This document shows, piece after piece, positions 16,744 through 24,529 of a DNA stretch of 44,555 nucleotides. The DNA is taken from contig JALEGJ010000088.1 in NCBI GenBank assembly GCA_022763115.1, positions 1 to 44,555 of the forward strand, in the 5' to 3' direction. A program made the position numbers and the translations under genes. A model generated the notes under the pieces. The model was not told where the DNA came from. It did not search any database and saw only the letters and a program-made list of their open reading frames with translations. The DNA comes from Aquisalinus sp. (GTDB lineage: Bacteria; Pseudomonadota; Alphaproteobacteria; Caulobacterales; Parvularculaceae). Each line of letters starts with the position of its first letter. Position 1 is the stretch's first letter.

Positions 16744-16947
16744 ATGACTGTTTTGCTCTATTTTCTCATACCTGTCGCCATGCTGGCGACACTCGTATTC
16801 CTCGGCATGGGTATCTATTCGCTCGCCAAGGGGGGTAACTTCGCCAAGGAGCATTCCAACAGGTTGATGCGCCTGCGCGTAACCGCACAAGCTGTGGCGA
16901 TTGCGCTGCTGATGCTGTTCGTCTGGCTGGCCTCTCAGGGCAGTTAA
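16744..16947 (+). CDS. HIG1-type twin-transmembrane protein
   Basis: This encodes 67 residues with two membrane helices (about 3-27 and 43-63) and a short basic loop containing SNRLMRLRVTAQA. This is the pattern of HIG_1_N proteins, which in alphaproteobacteria and mitochondria associate with cytochrome c oxidase. AAGGAAG lies upstream of ATG 16744. It is followed 22 bp later by the cobalamin adenosyltransferase gene, probably in one transcript. Confidence 0.85.
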   Translation: MTVLLYFLIPVAMLATLVFLGMGIYSLAKGGNFAKEHSNRLMRLRVTAQAVAIALLMLFVWLASQGS

Positions 16948-16969
16948 CCGGGGGTCCCCCTGCTCTAAG

Positions 16970-17542
16970 ATGGTCAAGCTGAACAAAATTTACACCAGAA
17001 CGGGCGATGCCGGTGACACCGGCCTTGTTTCAGGGGCGCGGGTGCCCAAGACGGATGCTCGAATCGAGGCAATCGGCAGCGTCGATGAATTGAACGCGGC
17101 GATCGGGCTCGCTCTTGCCGCCATTGAGGACGAGACATTATCTGGCTTGCTCTCTCATATTCAGCATGATCTTTTCGACCTAGGTGCAGACCTTGCCACA
17201 CCCGGCGAGATGGAAGGGGCACTGCGTCTGGACCCGGCTCAGATAAGCTGGCTTGAAGAGCGGATGGACGCGCTAAACGACCCCCTGCCCGCGCTGACCT
17301 CTTTTATTCTGCCCGCAGGCGGCCAGGGCCCGGCTGCCCTGCATCTGGCACGAGCCATTGCCCGCCGGGCAGAGCGGGATGTGTGGCACCTGACCGAAAG
17401 CCTTGCTGCAGATGGCACAAACGAGAATCCGGTCTGCACATACCTGAACAGATTGTCTGATTTTCTCTTTATTGCAGCACGCCATACAACGCTCGCGCAG
17501 GGTGAAGAAGTGCTTTGGCAACCGGGGAAAAACCGTTCCTGA
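16970..17542 (+). CDS. pduO: Cob(I)alamin adenosyltransferase, PduO type
   Basis: This encodes 190 residues, the normal length. The N-terminal ATP loop TRTGDAGDTGL (about 9-19) is diagnostic. It is followed by VDELNAAIGLA and the C-terminal RLSDFLFIAAR helix. The enzyme transfers adenosyl from ATP to cob(I)alamin to make coenzyme B12, needed by methylmalonyl-CoA mutase and similar enzymes. It sits directly before etfBA, a common alphaproteobacterial order. Confidence 0.95.
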   Translation: MVKLNKIYTRTGDAGDTGLVSGARVPKTDARIEAIGSVDELNAAIGLALAAIEDETLSGLLSHIQHDLFDLGADLATPGEMEGALRLDPAQISWLEERMDALNDPLPALTSFILPAGGQGPAALHLARAIARRAERDVWHLTESLAADGTNENPVCTYLNRLSDFLFIAARHTTLAQGEEVLWQPGKNRS

Positions 17543-17560
17543 GAATGCTGCAACGCCACA

Positions 17561-17589
17561 TTGAATTTCACCCTGCACAAGACTAGGGT
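17561..17589 (+). promoter_or_regulatory. Candidate promoter for etfBA
   Basis: TTGAAT (17561-17566) and TAGGGT (17584-17589) are separated by 17 bp and lie 61 bp before the etfB start. The -35 is good and the -10 weak. A short hairpin AAGCGC/GCGCTT (17601-17619) lies in the predicted leader. Confidence 0.3.
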
Positions 17590-17649
17590 GCGGCCCAACC
17601 AAGCGCTCGCCGGGCGCTTCAACCGATCAGCTGGAGAAAGAAACTAGAG

Positions 17650-18399
17650 ATGAAAGTGCTTGTCCCTGTCAAACGCGTGATCGACTACAATGTGAAGGTC
17701 CGCGTGAAAGCCGACCAGAGCGATGTCGATCTCGCTAACGTCAAAATGGCCATGAACCCGTTCGACGAAATTGCTGTCGAACAGGCTGTACAGATGAAAG
17801 AAGCCGGAACGGCTGAGGAAATTGTCCTCGTATCCATTGGCCCTGAAAAAGCACAGGACCAGATCCGTCAGGGCCTCGCCATGGGCGGTGACCGTGGCAT
17901 TCTTGTGCATACGGATGACGAAGTGGAGCCACTGGCTGTGGCCAAAATCCTGCAAAAGATTGTCGAGGAAGAAAGCCCCGAAATCGTACTGCTCGGCAAG
18001 CAGGCGATTGATGATGATTGCAACCAGACCGGCCAGATGCTCGGCGCCCTGCTGGGCTGGCCGCAAGGCACATTCGCCTCTGACGTTGCGAAAGAAGGTG
18101 ACAAACTGCACGTCACGCGTGAAGTGGATGGCGGCCTGCAAACGGTTGCGCTCAACCTGCCGGCGATTGTGACGACTGACCTGCGGCTTAATGAGCCGCG
18201 TTATGCGTCACTGCCAAATATCATGAAGGCGAAGAAAAAACCTATCGATAAAAAGACGCCTGCTGACTATGGCGTTGATACAGCCTTGCGGCTGACCAAG
18301 GTGAAAGTCACCGAGCCACCAAAACGCGAAGCCGGTATCAAGGTCGAAAGTGTTGCTGAACTGGTCGATAAACTGAAAAACGAAGCAGGAGTTATCTAA
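17650..18399 (+). CDS. etfB: Electron transfer flavoprotein beta subunit
   Basis: This encodes 249 residues. It starts [18 protein letters not shown] and has the conserved [13 protein letters not shown] and [23 protein letters not shown] blocks, then [29 protein letters not shown], the family signature near residues 176-204. With EtfA it accepts electrons from acyl-CoA dehydrogenases and passes them to ETF-ubiquinone oxidoreductase. It binds AMP structurally. The etfA start follows 2 bp after its stop. Confidence 0.97.
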   Translation: MKVLVPVKRVIDYNVKVRVKADQSDVDLANVKMAMNPFDEIAVEQAVQMKEAGTAEEIVLVSIGPEKAQDQIRQGLAMGGDRGILVHTDDEVEPLAVAKILQKIVEEESPEIVLLGKQAIDDDCNQTGQMLGALLGWPQGTFASDVAKEGDKLHVTREVDGGLQTVALNLPAIVTTDLRLNEPRYASLPNIMKAKKKPIDKKTPADYGVDTALRLTKVKVTEPPKREAGIKVESVAELVDKLKNEAGVI

Positions 18400-18401
18400 T
18401 C

Positions 18402-19334
18402 ATGGCTATTCTTGTTATTGCAGAGCACGATAATGAAACCCTGTCCGACGCAACAGGCAAATCGGTGACAGCCGCCGCCGCCATTGGCAGCGATATAGAT
18501 GTTCTGGTCGCCGGAACCGGCAGCGACGGCGTTGCAGCAGAAGCTGCGAAAATTGCCGGTGTGCGTCAGGTATTGCATGCTGACGATGCAGCTTATGAAA
18601 AGCAGCTTGCGGAAAATTATGAAGCACTCATCCTGTCGCTCGCTGGTGACTATGATGCGCTGGTGACCCCTGCTGGTACGTCCGGCAAAAACTTCATGCC
18701 GCGTGTTGCGGCCAAGCTGGATGTAATGCAGATTTCTGACATTACCGCCGTGGTGGACGCTGAAACCTTTGAGCGCCCGATCTATGCAGGCAATGCGATT
18801 GCGACGGTCAAATCGTCCGACGCAAAGAAAGTCATCACGGTACGCAGCACATCCTTTGCAGCACCGGAGATGAGCAATTCAGCGCGCATTGAGAAAGTCG
18901 GCGATGGCGTGTCCTTCCCGTCGATTTCCGAATTTGTAAAAGAGGAACTGACGGAGTCAGATCGTCCGGAACTGCAAGGCGCGAAGATCGTCATTTCCGG
19001 CGGGCGTGCACTTGCGTCGAACGAGAACTTCGAGAAGCTGATTTATCCGGTTGCAGACAAACTGGGAGCGGCTATCGGTGCATCCCGCGCGGCGGTGGAC
19101 GCTGGTTATATGCCCAACGACTATCAGGTCGGCCAAACCGGTAAAGTGGTTGCGCCTGAGCTCTATATTGCCGTCGGCATCTCCGGCGCCATTCAGCACC
19201 TGGCGGGCATGAAAGACTCCAAAGTTATCGTCGCCATCAACAAGGATGAGGAAGCCCCGATCTTTCAGGTTGCTGATTATGGTCTCGTGGCAGACCTATT
19301 TACAGTGCTGCCAGAACTGGAAGCGGCTCTGTAA
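18402..19334 (+). CDS. etfA: Electron transfer flavoprotein alpha subunit
   Basis: This encodes 310 residues. The C-terminal FAD-binding half carries the ISGGRALAS, YMPNDYQVGQTGKVVAPELYIAVGISGAIQH and INKDEEAPIFQVADYGLVADLF blocks, all intact. It forms the FAD-carrying heterodimer with EtfB and feeds electrons from fatty acid and amino acid oxidation into the quinone pool. Last gene of the etfBA pair, followed by a strong terminator. Confidence 0.97.
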   Translation: MAILVIAEHDNETLSDATGKSVTAAAAIGSDIDVLVAGTGSDGVAAEAAKIAGVRQVLHADDAAYEKQLAENYEALILSLAGDYDALVTPAGTSGKNFMPRVAAKLDVMQISDITAVVDAETFERPIYAGNAIATVKSSDAKKVITVRSTSFAAPEMSNSARIEKVGDGVSFPSISEFVKEELTESDRPELQGAKIVISGGRALASNENFEKLIYPVADKLGAAIGASRAAVDAGYMPNDYQVGQTGKVVAPELYIAVGISGAIQHLAGMKDSKVIVAINKDEEAPIFQVADYGLVADLFTVLPELEAAL

Positions 19335-19361
19335 CGGCAGCTGACAAAAACGAGATAGTTG

Positions 19362-19389
19362 AAAGGCGGGCCCGGTGCCCGCCTTTTTT
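19362..19389 (+). terminator. Intrinsic terminator after etfA
   Basis: AAAGGCGGGC (19362-19371) pairs perfectly with GCCCGCCTTT (19377-19386) around CCGGT, and a run of T ends at 19389. It lies 28 bp after the etfA stop. Confidence 0.92.
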
Positions 19390-19513
19390 CATCAGTCCCA
19401 ACAAACCAGCCTCTTACAACAGCGCAATAAGGGTGGAAAATCATAGCGGGAATCACTTGAATTTTTTGCTAGCTTGCCCGCTTAACAACCATGATGAGGT
19501 TAAGTCATCCACT

Positions 19514-20347
19514 ATGAGCGACGTACTGGACAATAAAACAGCACCAAAAGGGGTTGGCGCACCTGTCAAGAAGATGCAACTGGGTGAAGGCTGCAAGGTA
19601 CACCAGCTTAGCAAGGCACCTTTCAATGCCGTGGAAAACTGGCGCACGACATTGCGCACCTCAGGTCAATCAGCCCGGCGCACGCTTGAAATAGAGGAGG
19701 GCCAAACAGATTACACTTATTCTTTAAGCGAATTTATTCTGGAAAAACACCATCTCACTTACGGCATGCCATGGGTCATGGGCAAAATCTATTTTGACAT
19801 GCTTGTAGATCGCGGGGTGAAGCCTGAGGACAAGGTGCTGGATGTGGGGTGCGGTGCTGGCCGGGTTGGCATTCATCTGATCGAATATCTGGAGACAGGA
19901 CATTATTTTGGCACGGACTCACACCGGCCCTCACTGGAAGCATTTGCCCAATATGAAGTGCCGATGAACAACCTGACAGAGAAAAATCCTAATCTGTATG
20001 AAGACTACTTGTTCAGCCTTGAGAAAATCGGCGAACAGTTCGATATCATCCTCGACTTCTCCACCACGCTTCATCTGAATGACGATCTGCGCCGGGAGAC
20101 TTATCTTAAATTTGCCAAAGTGCTCGCCAAAGGCGGCAGGATTATCTCTGCCCCCGGATCAATCCTGTTGCAGCAACCTGACCTGAAGGAACTGGGATTC
20201 AAACACTGCCACCGGCGCCGTCTGGAAGTGGATGGCCTGGATGCATATTTCGAAGAATTCAGGCAGGGACGGTCAAAGCATGTCTCCTGGAATGAAATAC
20301 GCTACCGGGCAAGCTCAGGACAGCCATTTCATTCCGATAACAACTAA
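19514..20347 (+). CDS. Class I SAM-dependent methyltransferase
   Basis: This encodes 277 residues from ATG 19514 (a GTG at 19433 would add 27 unlikely residues). Motif I VLDVGCGAGRVGI lies near residue 112, followed by the acidic GTDSHRP of motif II and the ILDFSTTLHL motif IV region. The N-terminal 90 residues are family-specific and not recognised. The substrate is unknown. It stands alone between the etf terminator and the dihydroorotase gene. Confidence 0.8.
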   Translation: MSDVLDNKTAPKGVGAPVKKMQLGEGCKVHQLSKAPFNAVENWRTTLRTSGQSARRTLEIEEGQTDYTYSLSEFILEKHHLTYGMPWVMGKIYFDMLVDRGVKPEDKVLDVGCGAGRVGIHLIEYLETGHYFGTDSHRPSLEAFAQYEVPMNNLTEKNPNLYEDYLFSLEKIGEQFDIILDFSTTLHLNDDLRRETYLKFAKVLAKGGRIISAPGSILLQQPDLKELGFKHCHRRRLEVDGLDAYFEEFRQGRSKHVSWNEIRYRASSGQPFHSDNN

Positions 20348-20405
20348 TCACATTGATAGCGTCAGCCTATTTGCTGCATATCCCAAAAAAAGCTAAGGCC
20401 TCTGC

Positions 20406-21734
20406 ATGACTAAAGCATTTGATATGATTTTGAAAAACGGCATCGTCGTCAATCATGACGGCGAGGCTGCGCGTGATGTTGGCGTGCGTGACGGACGCAT
20501 TGCCGAGATTGGCAATCTCCAGCAGGCAGACGCCGGGGAGATTGTGGACTGCACGGGCTTGCACATCCTGCCGGGTGTTATCGACACGCAGGTCCATTTC
20601 CGCGAACCGGGCAACGAGCACAAGGAAGACCTTGAAAGCGGGGCGCGCGCGGCGGTGATGGGCGGAGTGTGTACAGTTTTTGAGATGCCGAACACCAATC
20701 CGCTGACCGTGACAGAAGCGGCGATCAACGACAAGCTCTCCCGCGCGCATCACCGTATGTGGTGCGACCATGCTTTTTATGTGGGTGCTACCCACGACAA
20801 TGCCCGCGAACTGTCGGAACTGGAGCTTTTGCCGGGTATCTGCGGCGTCAAGATTTTCATGGGCGCCTCAACCGGCGACCTGCTGGTGCCCGATGATGAT
20901 GGCGTGCGCGAAGTCTTGCGCCATGGTCGCCGCCGTGTGGCCATTCACTCCGAGGACGAGGAATTGCTACGGGCCAATGCAGATCTCGCGCGCGAGGGCG
21001 ACTGGACCTCGCACCCGGAAGTGCGCTCAGCCGAAGCAGCGCTCAAATGCACTCAGCGACTATTGGCCATTGCCCGCGAGGTGAAACGGCGCATTCATGT
21101 ACTGCACATTTCTACAGCTGATGAAGTACCTCTGCTCGCAGCGAACAAAGACATCGCCACCTGCGAGGTGACACCGCAGCACCTGACGCTGGAAGGCCCG
21201 GAAGTCTACGAGCGGTTGAAAGGCTATGCCCAGATGAACCCGCCAGTGCGCGATGCCCGGCACCGTTCAGGCCTTTGGTATGGGGTCCAGCAGGGTGTCT
21301 TCGATGTCATCGGCACGGACCACGCCCCCCATACTTCTGAAGAAAAATCAAAGCCTTACCCGAAATCACCCTCCGGGATGCCCGGTGTTCAGACCCTGCT
21401 GCCGGTGATGCTCAATCATGTCGCCGAAGGCCACCTCACCCTCGCCCGGCTGGTCGACCTGATCTGCCACGGCCCGAACCGCATTTTCGGCATTGCCGGC
21501 AAGGGACGCCTCGCCATTGGCTATGATGCCGATTTTACCTTGGTGGATTTGCAGGAAAAGCGTACAATAGAGGAAGACTGGGTTGTCTCAAAATGCGGCT
21601 GGACGCCGTATGCCGGGATGACCTGTCAGGGCTGGCCGAAGGGGACCATCATTCGAGGTCGGCAGGTCATGGCAGACGGAGAGCTGATCGGCAGTGCCAT
21701 AGGGGAGCCGGTTCGCTTCCAGGAAACACTGTAA
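20406..21734 (+). CDS. pyrC: Dihydroorotase-family amidohydrolase
   Basis: This encodes 442 residues of class I dihydroorotase type. The metal-site segment reads DTQVHFREPG (60-69), where most family members have HxH; here Gln62 replaces the first His. The carboxylated-lysine position is Lys149 (GVKIFMGAS), and His181, His234 and Asp305 (GTDHAPHT) are present. The enzyme would convert carbamoyl-aspartate to dihydroorotate in pyrimidine synthesis. I recall the QxH form from other alphaproteobacterial proteins, so it is probably a subgroup property and not damage. An inactive partner role or another cyclic amide substrate is possible. Confidence 0.85.
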   Translation: MTKAFDMILKNGIVVNHDGEAARDVGVRDGRIAEIGNLQQADAGEIVDCTGLHILPGVIDTQVHFREPGNEHKEDLESGARAAVMGGVCTVFEMPNTNPLTVTEAAINDKLSRAHHRMWCDHAFYVGATHDNARELSELELLPGICGVKIFMGASTGDLLVPDDDGVREVLRHGRRRVAIHSEDEELLRANADLAREGDWTSHPEVRSAEAALKCTQRLLAIAREVKRRIHVLHISTADEVPLLAANKDIATCEVTPQHLTLEGPEVYERLKGYAQMNPPVRDARHRSGLWYGVQQGVFDVIGTDHAPHTSEEKSKPYPKSPSGMPGVQTLLPVMLNHVAEGHLTLARLVDLICHGPNRIFGIAGKGRLAIGYDADFTLVDLQEKRTIEEDWVVSKCGWTPYAGMTCQGWPKGTIIRGRQVMADGELIGSAIGEPVRFQETL

Positions 21735-21774
21735 CGGCGTCAGTTTTCGAGTTCGGCGCCAAAGGGGGTCCGCA

Positions 21775-22245
21775 ATGGAGCGGCGAAAACTGGTGACGAT
21801 CATTCTGGCCCTGCTGGCTTCGTTGCCTGTTATGGCAGGTTTCTCATACGCCGAGGAAGAAGAAACAGCACCCTATAGTCTGTTCCAATCTCCTCAGGCT
21901 GCTTTCTTCATTGAAAACACTGATGAAGTCTTGATCCTCGATGTTCGATCAGAAACAGCTTACAAACGCGCGCATCTTGAAAACGCCGTCCATATTTATC
22001 TGCATGATGATGACTTCATACGGGAAATCTCCCGCCTTGATTCATCGCGACCAATCCTCGTCTATGACAGCCTGTCGCCGCCAACACGCTGGACGTTCCC
22101 AGTCCTGCGCAATGCCGGTTTTACACAGATTATTTACATGCGGGATGGATTTACCGGGTGGCGCCGCAATGGCCTGCCGGTAGAACAGGGAACGACCGTA
22201 GAAACATTTGACTTCAGTGCGCGCGGTGTCAATCGCGGGCGCTAG
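21775..22245 (+). CDS. Exported rhodanese-fold protein without catalytic Cys
   Basis: This encodes 156 residues. An N-terminal hydrophobic signal segment (about 7-24) ends before SYAEEEE. A single rhodanese domain follows: LILDVRSETAYKRAHLENAVHI (about 53-74), then ILVYDSLSPPTRW (94-106), where the catalytic Cys position is Asp98. GFTGWRRNGLPV closes the fold. Without Cys it cannot carry persulfide and may be a binding module. AGGGGG precedes ATG 21775. It lies 40 bp after pyrC, possibly in one transcript. Confidence 0.8.
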   Translation: MERRKLVTIILALLASLPVMAGFSYAEEEETAPYSLFQSPQAAFFIENTDEVLILDVRSETAYKRAHLENAVHIYLHDDDFIREISRLDSSRPILVYDSLSPPTRWTFPVLRNAGFTQIIYMRDGFTGWRRNGLPVEQGTTVETFDFSARGVNRGR

Positions 22246-22247
22246 GG

Positions 22248-22679
22248 TTAATCTTCCCGAGGGTCAGTCAAGACACCGCGACGAAATGGCGCGGCCAATT
22301 TGCTTGTCAGTATGACACCCTGCCCGCCAAGGTCGCGCATCTCGGCCTCTGCGCCGCTGTCACAATAATCGAACCTCGCTTTCATTAATTGAAAACCTTC
22401 ATTGAACGAAGAGATCATGGACTCTTTCGTGGCGGCGATCGGCTCTTCCAGTGTGACCAGTTCTTTCATGCGGTCACGGTAGCGCTCAGGGAAGTAGTCA
22501 TAGGGCTGACAAATCTGGTGCAGGTGGTGTATCTCGCCGAGAAGTTGGGCCATATCAACCAGTTGCTGCTGGCGCTCCGCAAAAGAGTAAAGTTGTGTAT
22601 CCGTTTCGGGCTCACCCGAGGCAGACAACTCTCCTTCCTGTACGAAAACTGATAATGCCAAAACAGCCAGATACTTCAT
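22248..22679 (-). CDS. TIGR02301-like (DUF2385) exported protein
   Basis: This encodes 143 residues with an N-terminal hydrophobic start. A helical domain contains RQQQLVDMAQLLGEIHHLHQIC and SSFNEGFQLMKARFDYC, the two Cys-bearing blocks of the alphaproteobacterial TIGR02301 group. The two Cys may form a disulfide in the periplasm. Function unknown. It follows the serine hydrolase by 4 bp and is surely co-transcribed. It is convergent with the rhodanese gene, 2 bp apart. Confidence 0.7.
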   Translation of the reverse strand: MKYLAVLALSVFVQEGELSASGEPETDTQLYSFAERQQQLVDMAQLLGEIHHLHQICQPYDYFPERYRDRMKELVTLEEPIAATKESMISSFNEGFQLMKARFDYCDSGAEAEMRDLGGQGVILTSKLAAPFRRGVLTDPRED

Positions 22680-22683
22680 CGTT

Positions 22684-23838
22684 TTAGTCCGTAGGGTCTG
22701 TTTGTGACGAGTCTATGGCCGTTTCGTCGGCTATTTCTGTCACAATATCCCGCGCCAAATTGAAAAAGGCCTGCTCGGCTTCACGGAATTTACCGTCATT
22801 ACTGGTGAAGGCCATCACGATTTCTTTTTCAGGAAATACCAGCAGCAAAGCATACCACATCGTGTTGGTGCCATTGTGCCAGATCAGGGTGCCGCCTGCC
22901 CATTCCCGCTGCATCACACTAAGCCCATGCGCATATTCATCCCGTACTGGCGTATGCAGTTTTTGCCAGGTCTCCGCTGACAGAAACTCGCTGCGCCCCA
23001 GATGACCTTCGAGGACAACCTGCCCGAAGGCGCCAAGGTCCTGAAGGGACATATGGGCCCGGCCAGCCGGGCTCATGATCGGTGTATTATCTGCCTTGTC
23101 TGTCGGGTCCATGGCGAAGGTCAGAAAAAACCTGGTCGTATGCCCCCAGGGATTGTCCCCAAGCGGGGCCCCGAAACCGGCGGTTTCAAGTCCGAGCGGC
23201 GCAAAAACCTTCTGCACCATGAGCGTTTCATAAGGAGTATTCGTCATTTCCTCGGCAACATGACCGGCAATGGTGATACCGACATTAGAATACAGGAAGG
23301 CCTCACCGGCCCCGGATTTTGGTGCTTTCGCCAATATGGCGCGCAAGGATTTAGTCCGCGCCGCGCGTGTTTTCTCAGGCGTATCCGGCCAGACAAATTG
23401 CGCCGTCACTGGAAAATTGGCTGGTGCCCCCGCGGTGTGGGTCATCAGATGATGCAATGTCACATCCTGCCAGCCTGTATCCATTTCTGAAGCCAGCGCT
23501 GGCAAAAGTTCAGGCAGGGTCTGGTCGTATGTCACCACTCCTTCATCAACCAGTCGTCCGATCAGCATCCCTGTCATGGACTTGGTGACTGAGCCAAGGT
23601 GCCACCGATCGCCTGTCTCGATCCTTTCTGCCTTGCCTTTGCGGCGCACCCCGTCGACAGCCAGCGCGACTACTTCCCCATCGCGCAAGATGGTCCCGCC
23701 TGCCCCGACAAGCCCCTCGTCCGCCATGGCCTCTGCCAAACCACGCTCAAGCCGGTCTTGCAAATTCGGTTCTGCTTGCACTGAGGACACCATCAGCACC
23801 CCCGGTACAATAAAAGCCAGAAAATAACGATACAACAT
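22684..23838 (-). CDS. Beta-lactamase-family serine hydrolase
   Basis: This encodes 384 residues from ATG 23838, which has GAGG 7 nt upstream; six extra codons reach 23856. The signal peptide ends near VQAE. The class C catalytic set is complete: SxxK at 83-86 (SVTK), YxN at 183-185 (YSN), and the KTG equivalent HNG at 321-323. It resembles class C/EstB-type esterases and DD-peptidases. Periplasmic peptidase or esterase is more likely than antibiotic resistance. Confidence 0.88.
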   Translation of the reverse strand: MLYRYFLAFIVPGVLMVSSVQAEPNLQDRLERGLAEAMADEGLVGAGGTILRDGEVVALAVDGVRRKGKAERIETGDRWHLGSVTKSMTGMLIGRLVDEGVVTYDQTLPELLPALASEMDTGWQDVTLHHLMTHTAGAPANFPVTAQFVWPDTPEKTRAARTKSLRAILAKAPKSGAGEAFLYSNVGITIAGHVAEEMTNTPYETLMVQKVFAPLGLETAGFGAPLGDNPWGHTTRFFLTFAMDPTDKADNTPIMSPAGRAHMSLQDLGAFGQVVLEGHLGRSEFLSAETWQKLHTPVRDEYAHGLSVMQREWAGGTLIWHNGTNTMWYALLLVFPEKEIVMAFTSNDGKFREAEQAFFNLARDIVTEIADETAIDSSQTDPTD

Positions 23839-23922
23839 TGGGTCTACCTCCCTCATAAGCGGAGTATGGGAACTGGCCTTTCGCCATGCAACCGCTTATG
23901 TCGTTCTTCAGGAGAATGAAAA

Positions 23923-24363
23923 ATGGAATATCTTCACACCATGGTGCGTGTCTCGAACCTCGAGGCATCGCTTGATTTTTATTGCGACAAACTCGGCCTG
24001 GAAGAGGTAAGCCGCTACGAGAATGACAAGGGACGCTTCACCTTGGTGTTCCTGTGTGCGCCGGGCGACCGGGAGCAGGCGCAAGAGAAGAAAGCCCCCA
24101 TGGTTGAACTGACCTGGAACTGGGACTCGGAAGACTATGATGGCGGGCGCAATTTCGGACATCTCGCCTATCGGGTTGATGATATTTATGCACTCTGCCA
24201 GCATTTGATGGACCAGGGCGTAACCATTAACCGGCCACCACGCGATGGCCATATGGCTTTCGTCCGCTCACCGGACGGCATTTCCATCGAATTGCTGCAA
24301 CGCGGTGAAAGCCTGCCACAACAGGAGCCATGGGCCAGTATGGAGAATACCGGCAGTTGGTAA
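23923..24363 (+). CDS. gloA: Glyoxalase I (lactoylglutathione lyase)
   Basis: This encodes 146 residues. The four metal ligands are in place: His5 (YLHTMVRV), Glu62 (MVELTWNW), His80 (FGHLAYRV) and Glu123 (ISIELLQ). The NWD-containing loop and RPPRDGHMAF are typical. It converts the methylglyoxal-glutathione hemithioacetal to S-lactoylglutathione in the cytoplasm. Divergent from the serine hydrolase, with its own start 84 bp away. Confidence 0.95.
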   Translation: MEYLHTMVRVSNLEASLDFYCDKLGLEEVSRYENDKGRFTLVFLCAPGDREQAQEKKAPMVELTWNWDSEDYDGGRNFGHLAYRVDDIYALCQHLMDQGVTINRPPRDGHMAFVRSPDGISIELLQRGESLPQQEPWASMENTGSW

Positions 24364-24482
24364 GCAGATCATCTGCCGGAACACCATATATGTGCCATGG
24401 CGCGTTGATAATCTGGTTGCTTTAACTCAGGATGCGCAATAACCTTGGATTGGTGTCTTAATCTGCGAGAGACTGATATATC

Positions 24483-24505
24483 CGGGCGCTGGGGGAGAGC
24501 GCCCG
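24483..24505 (+). promoter_or_regulatory. Leader hairpin before the MBL-REC-GAF gene
   Basis: CGGGCGCT (24483-24490) pairs with AGCGCCCG (24498-24505) around a 7-nt purine loop GGGGGAG. It ends 24 nt before ATG 24530 and leaves the ribosome binding site free. No T-tract follows, so it is not a terminator. The G-rich loop resembles a ribosome binding site and could be a protein-binding element; no role is shown. Confidence 0.35.
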
Positions 24506-24529
24506 AACAATAATTCAGGGGGACCCCAC

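Noticed and set aside
22684-23838. Antibiotic-resistance beta-lactamase
   Set aside because: The motifs fit the broad class C esterase/DD-peptidase family; nothing in the context points to resistance.
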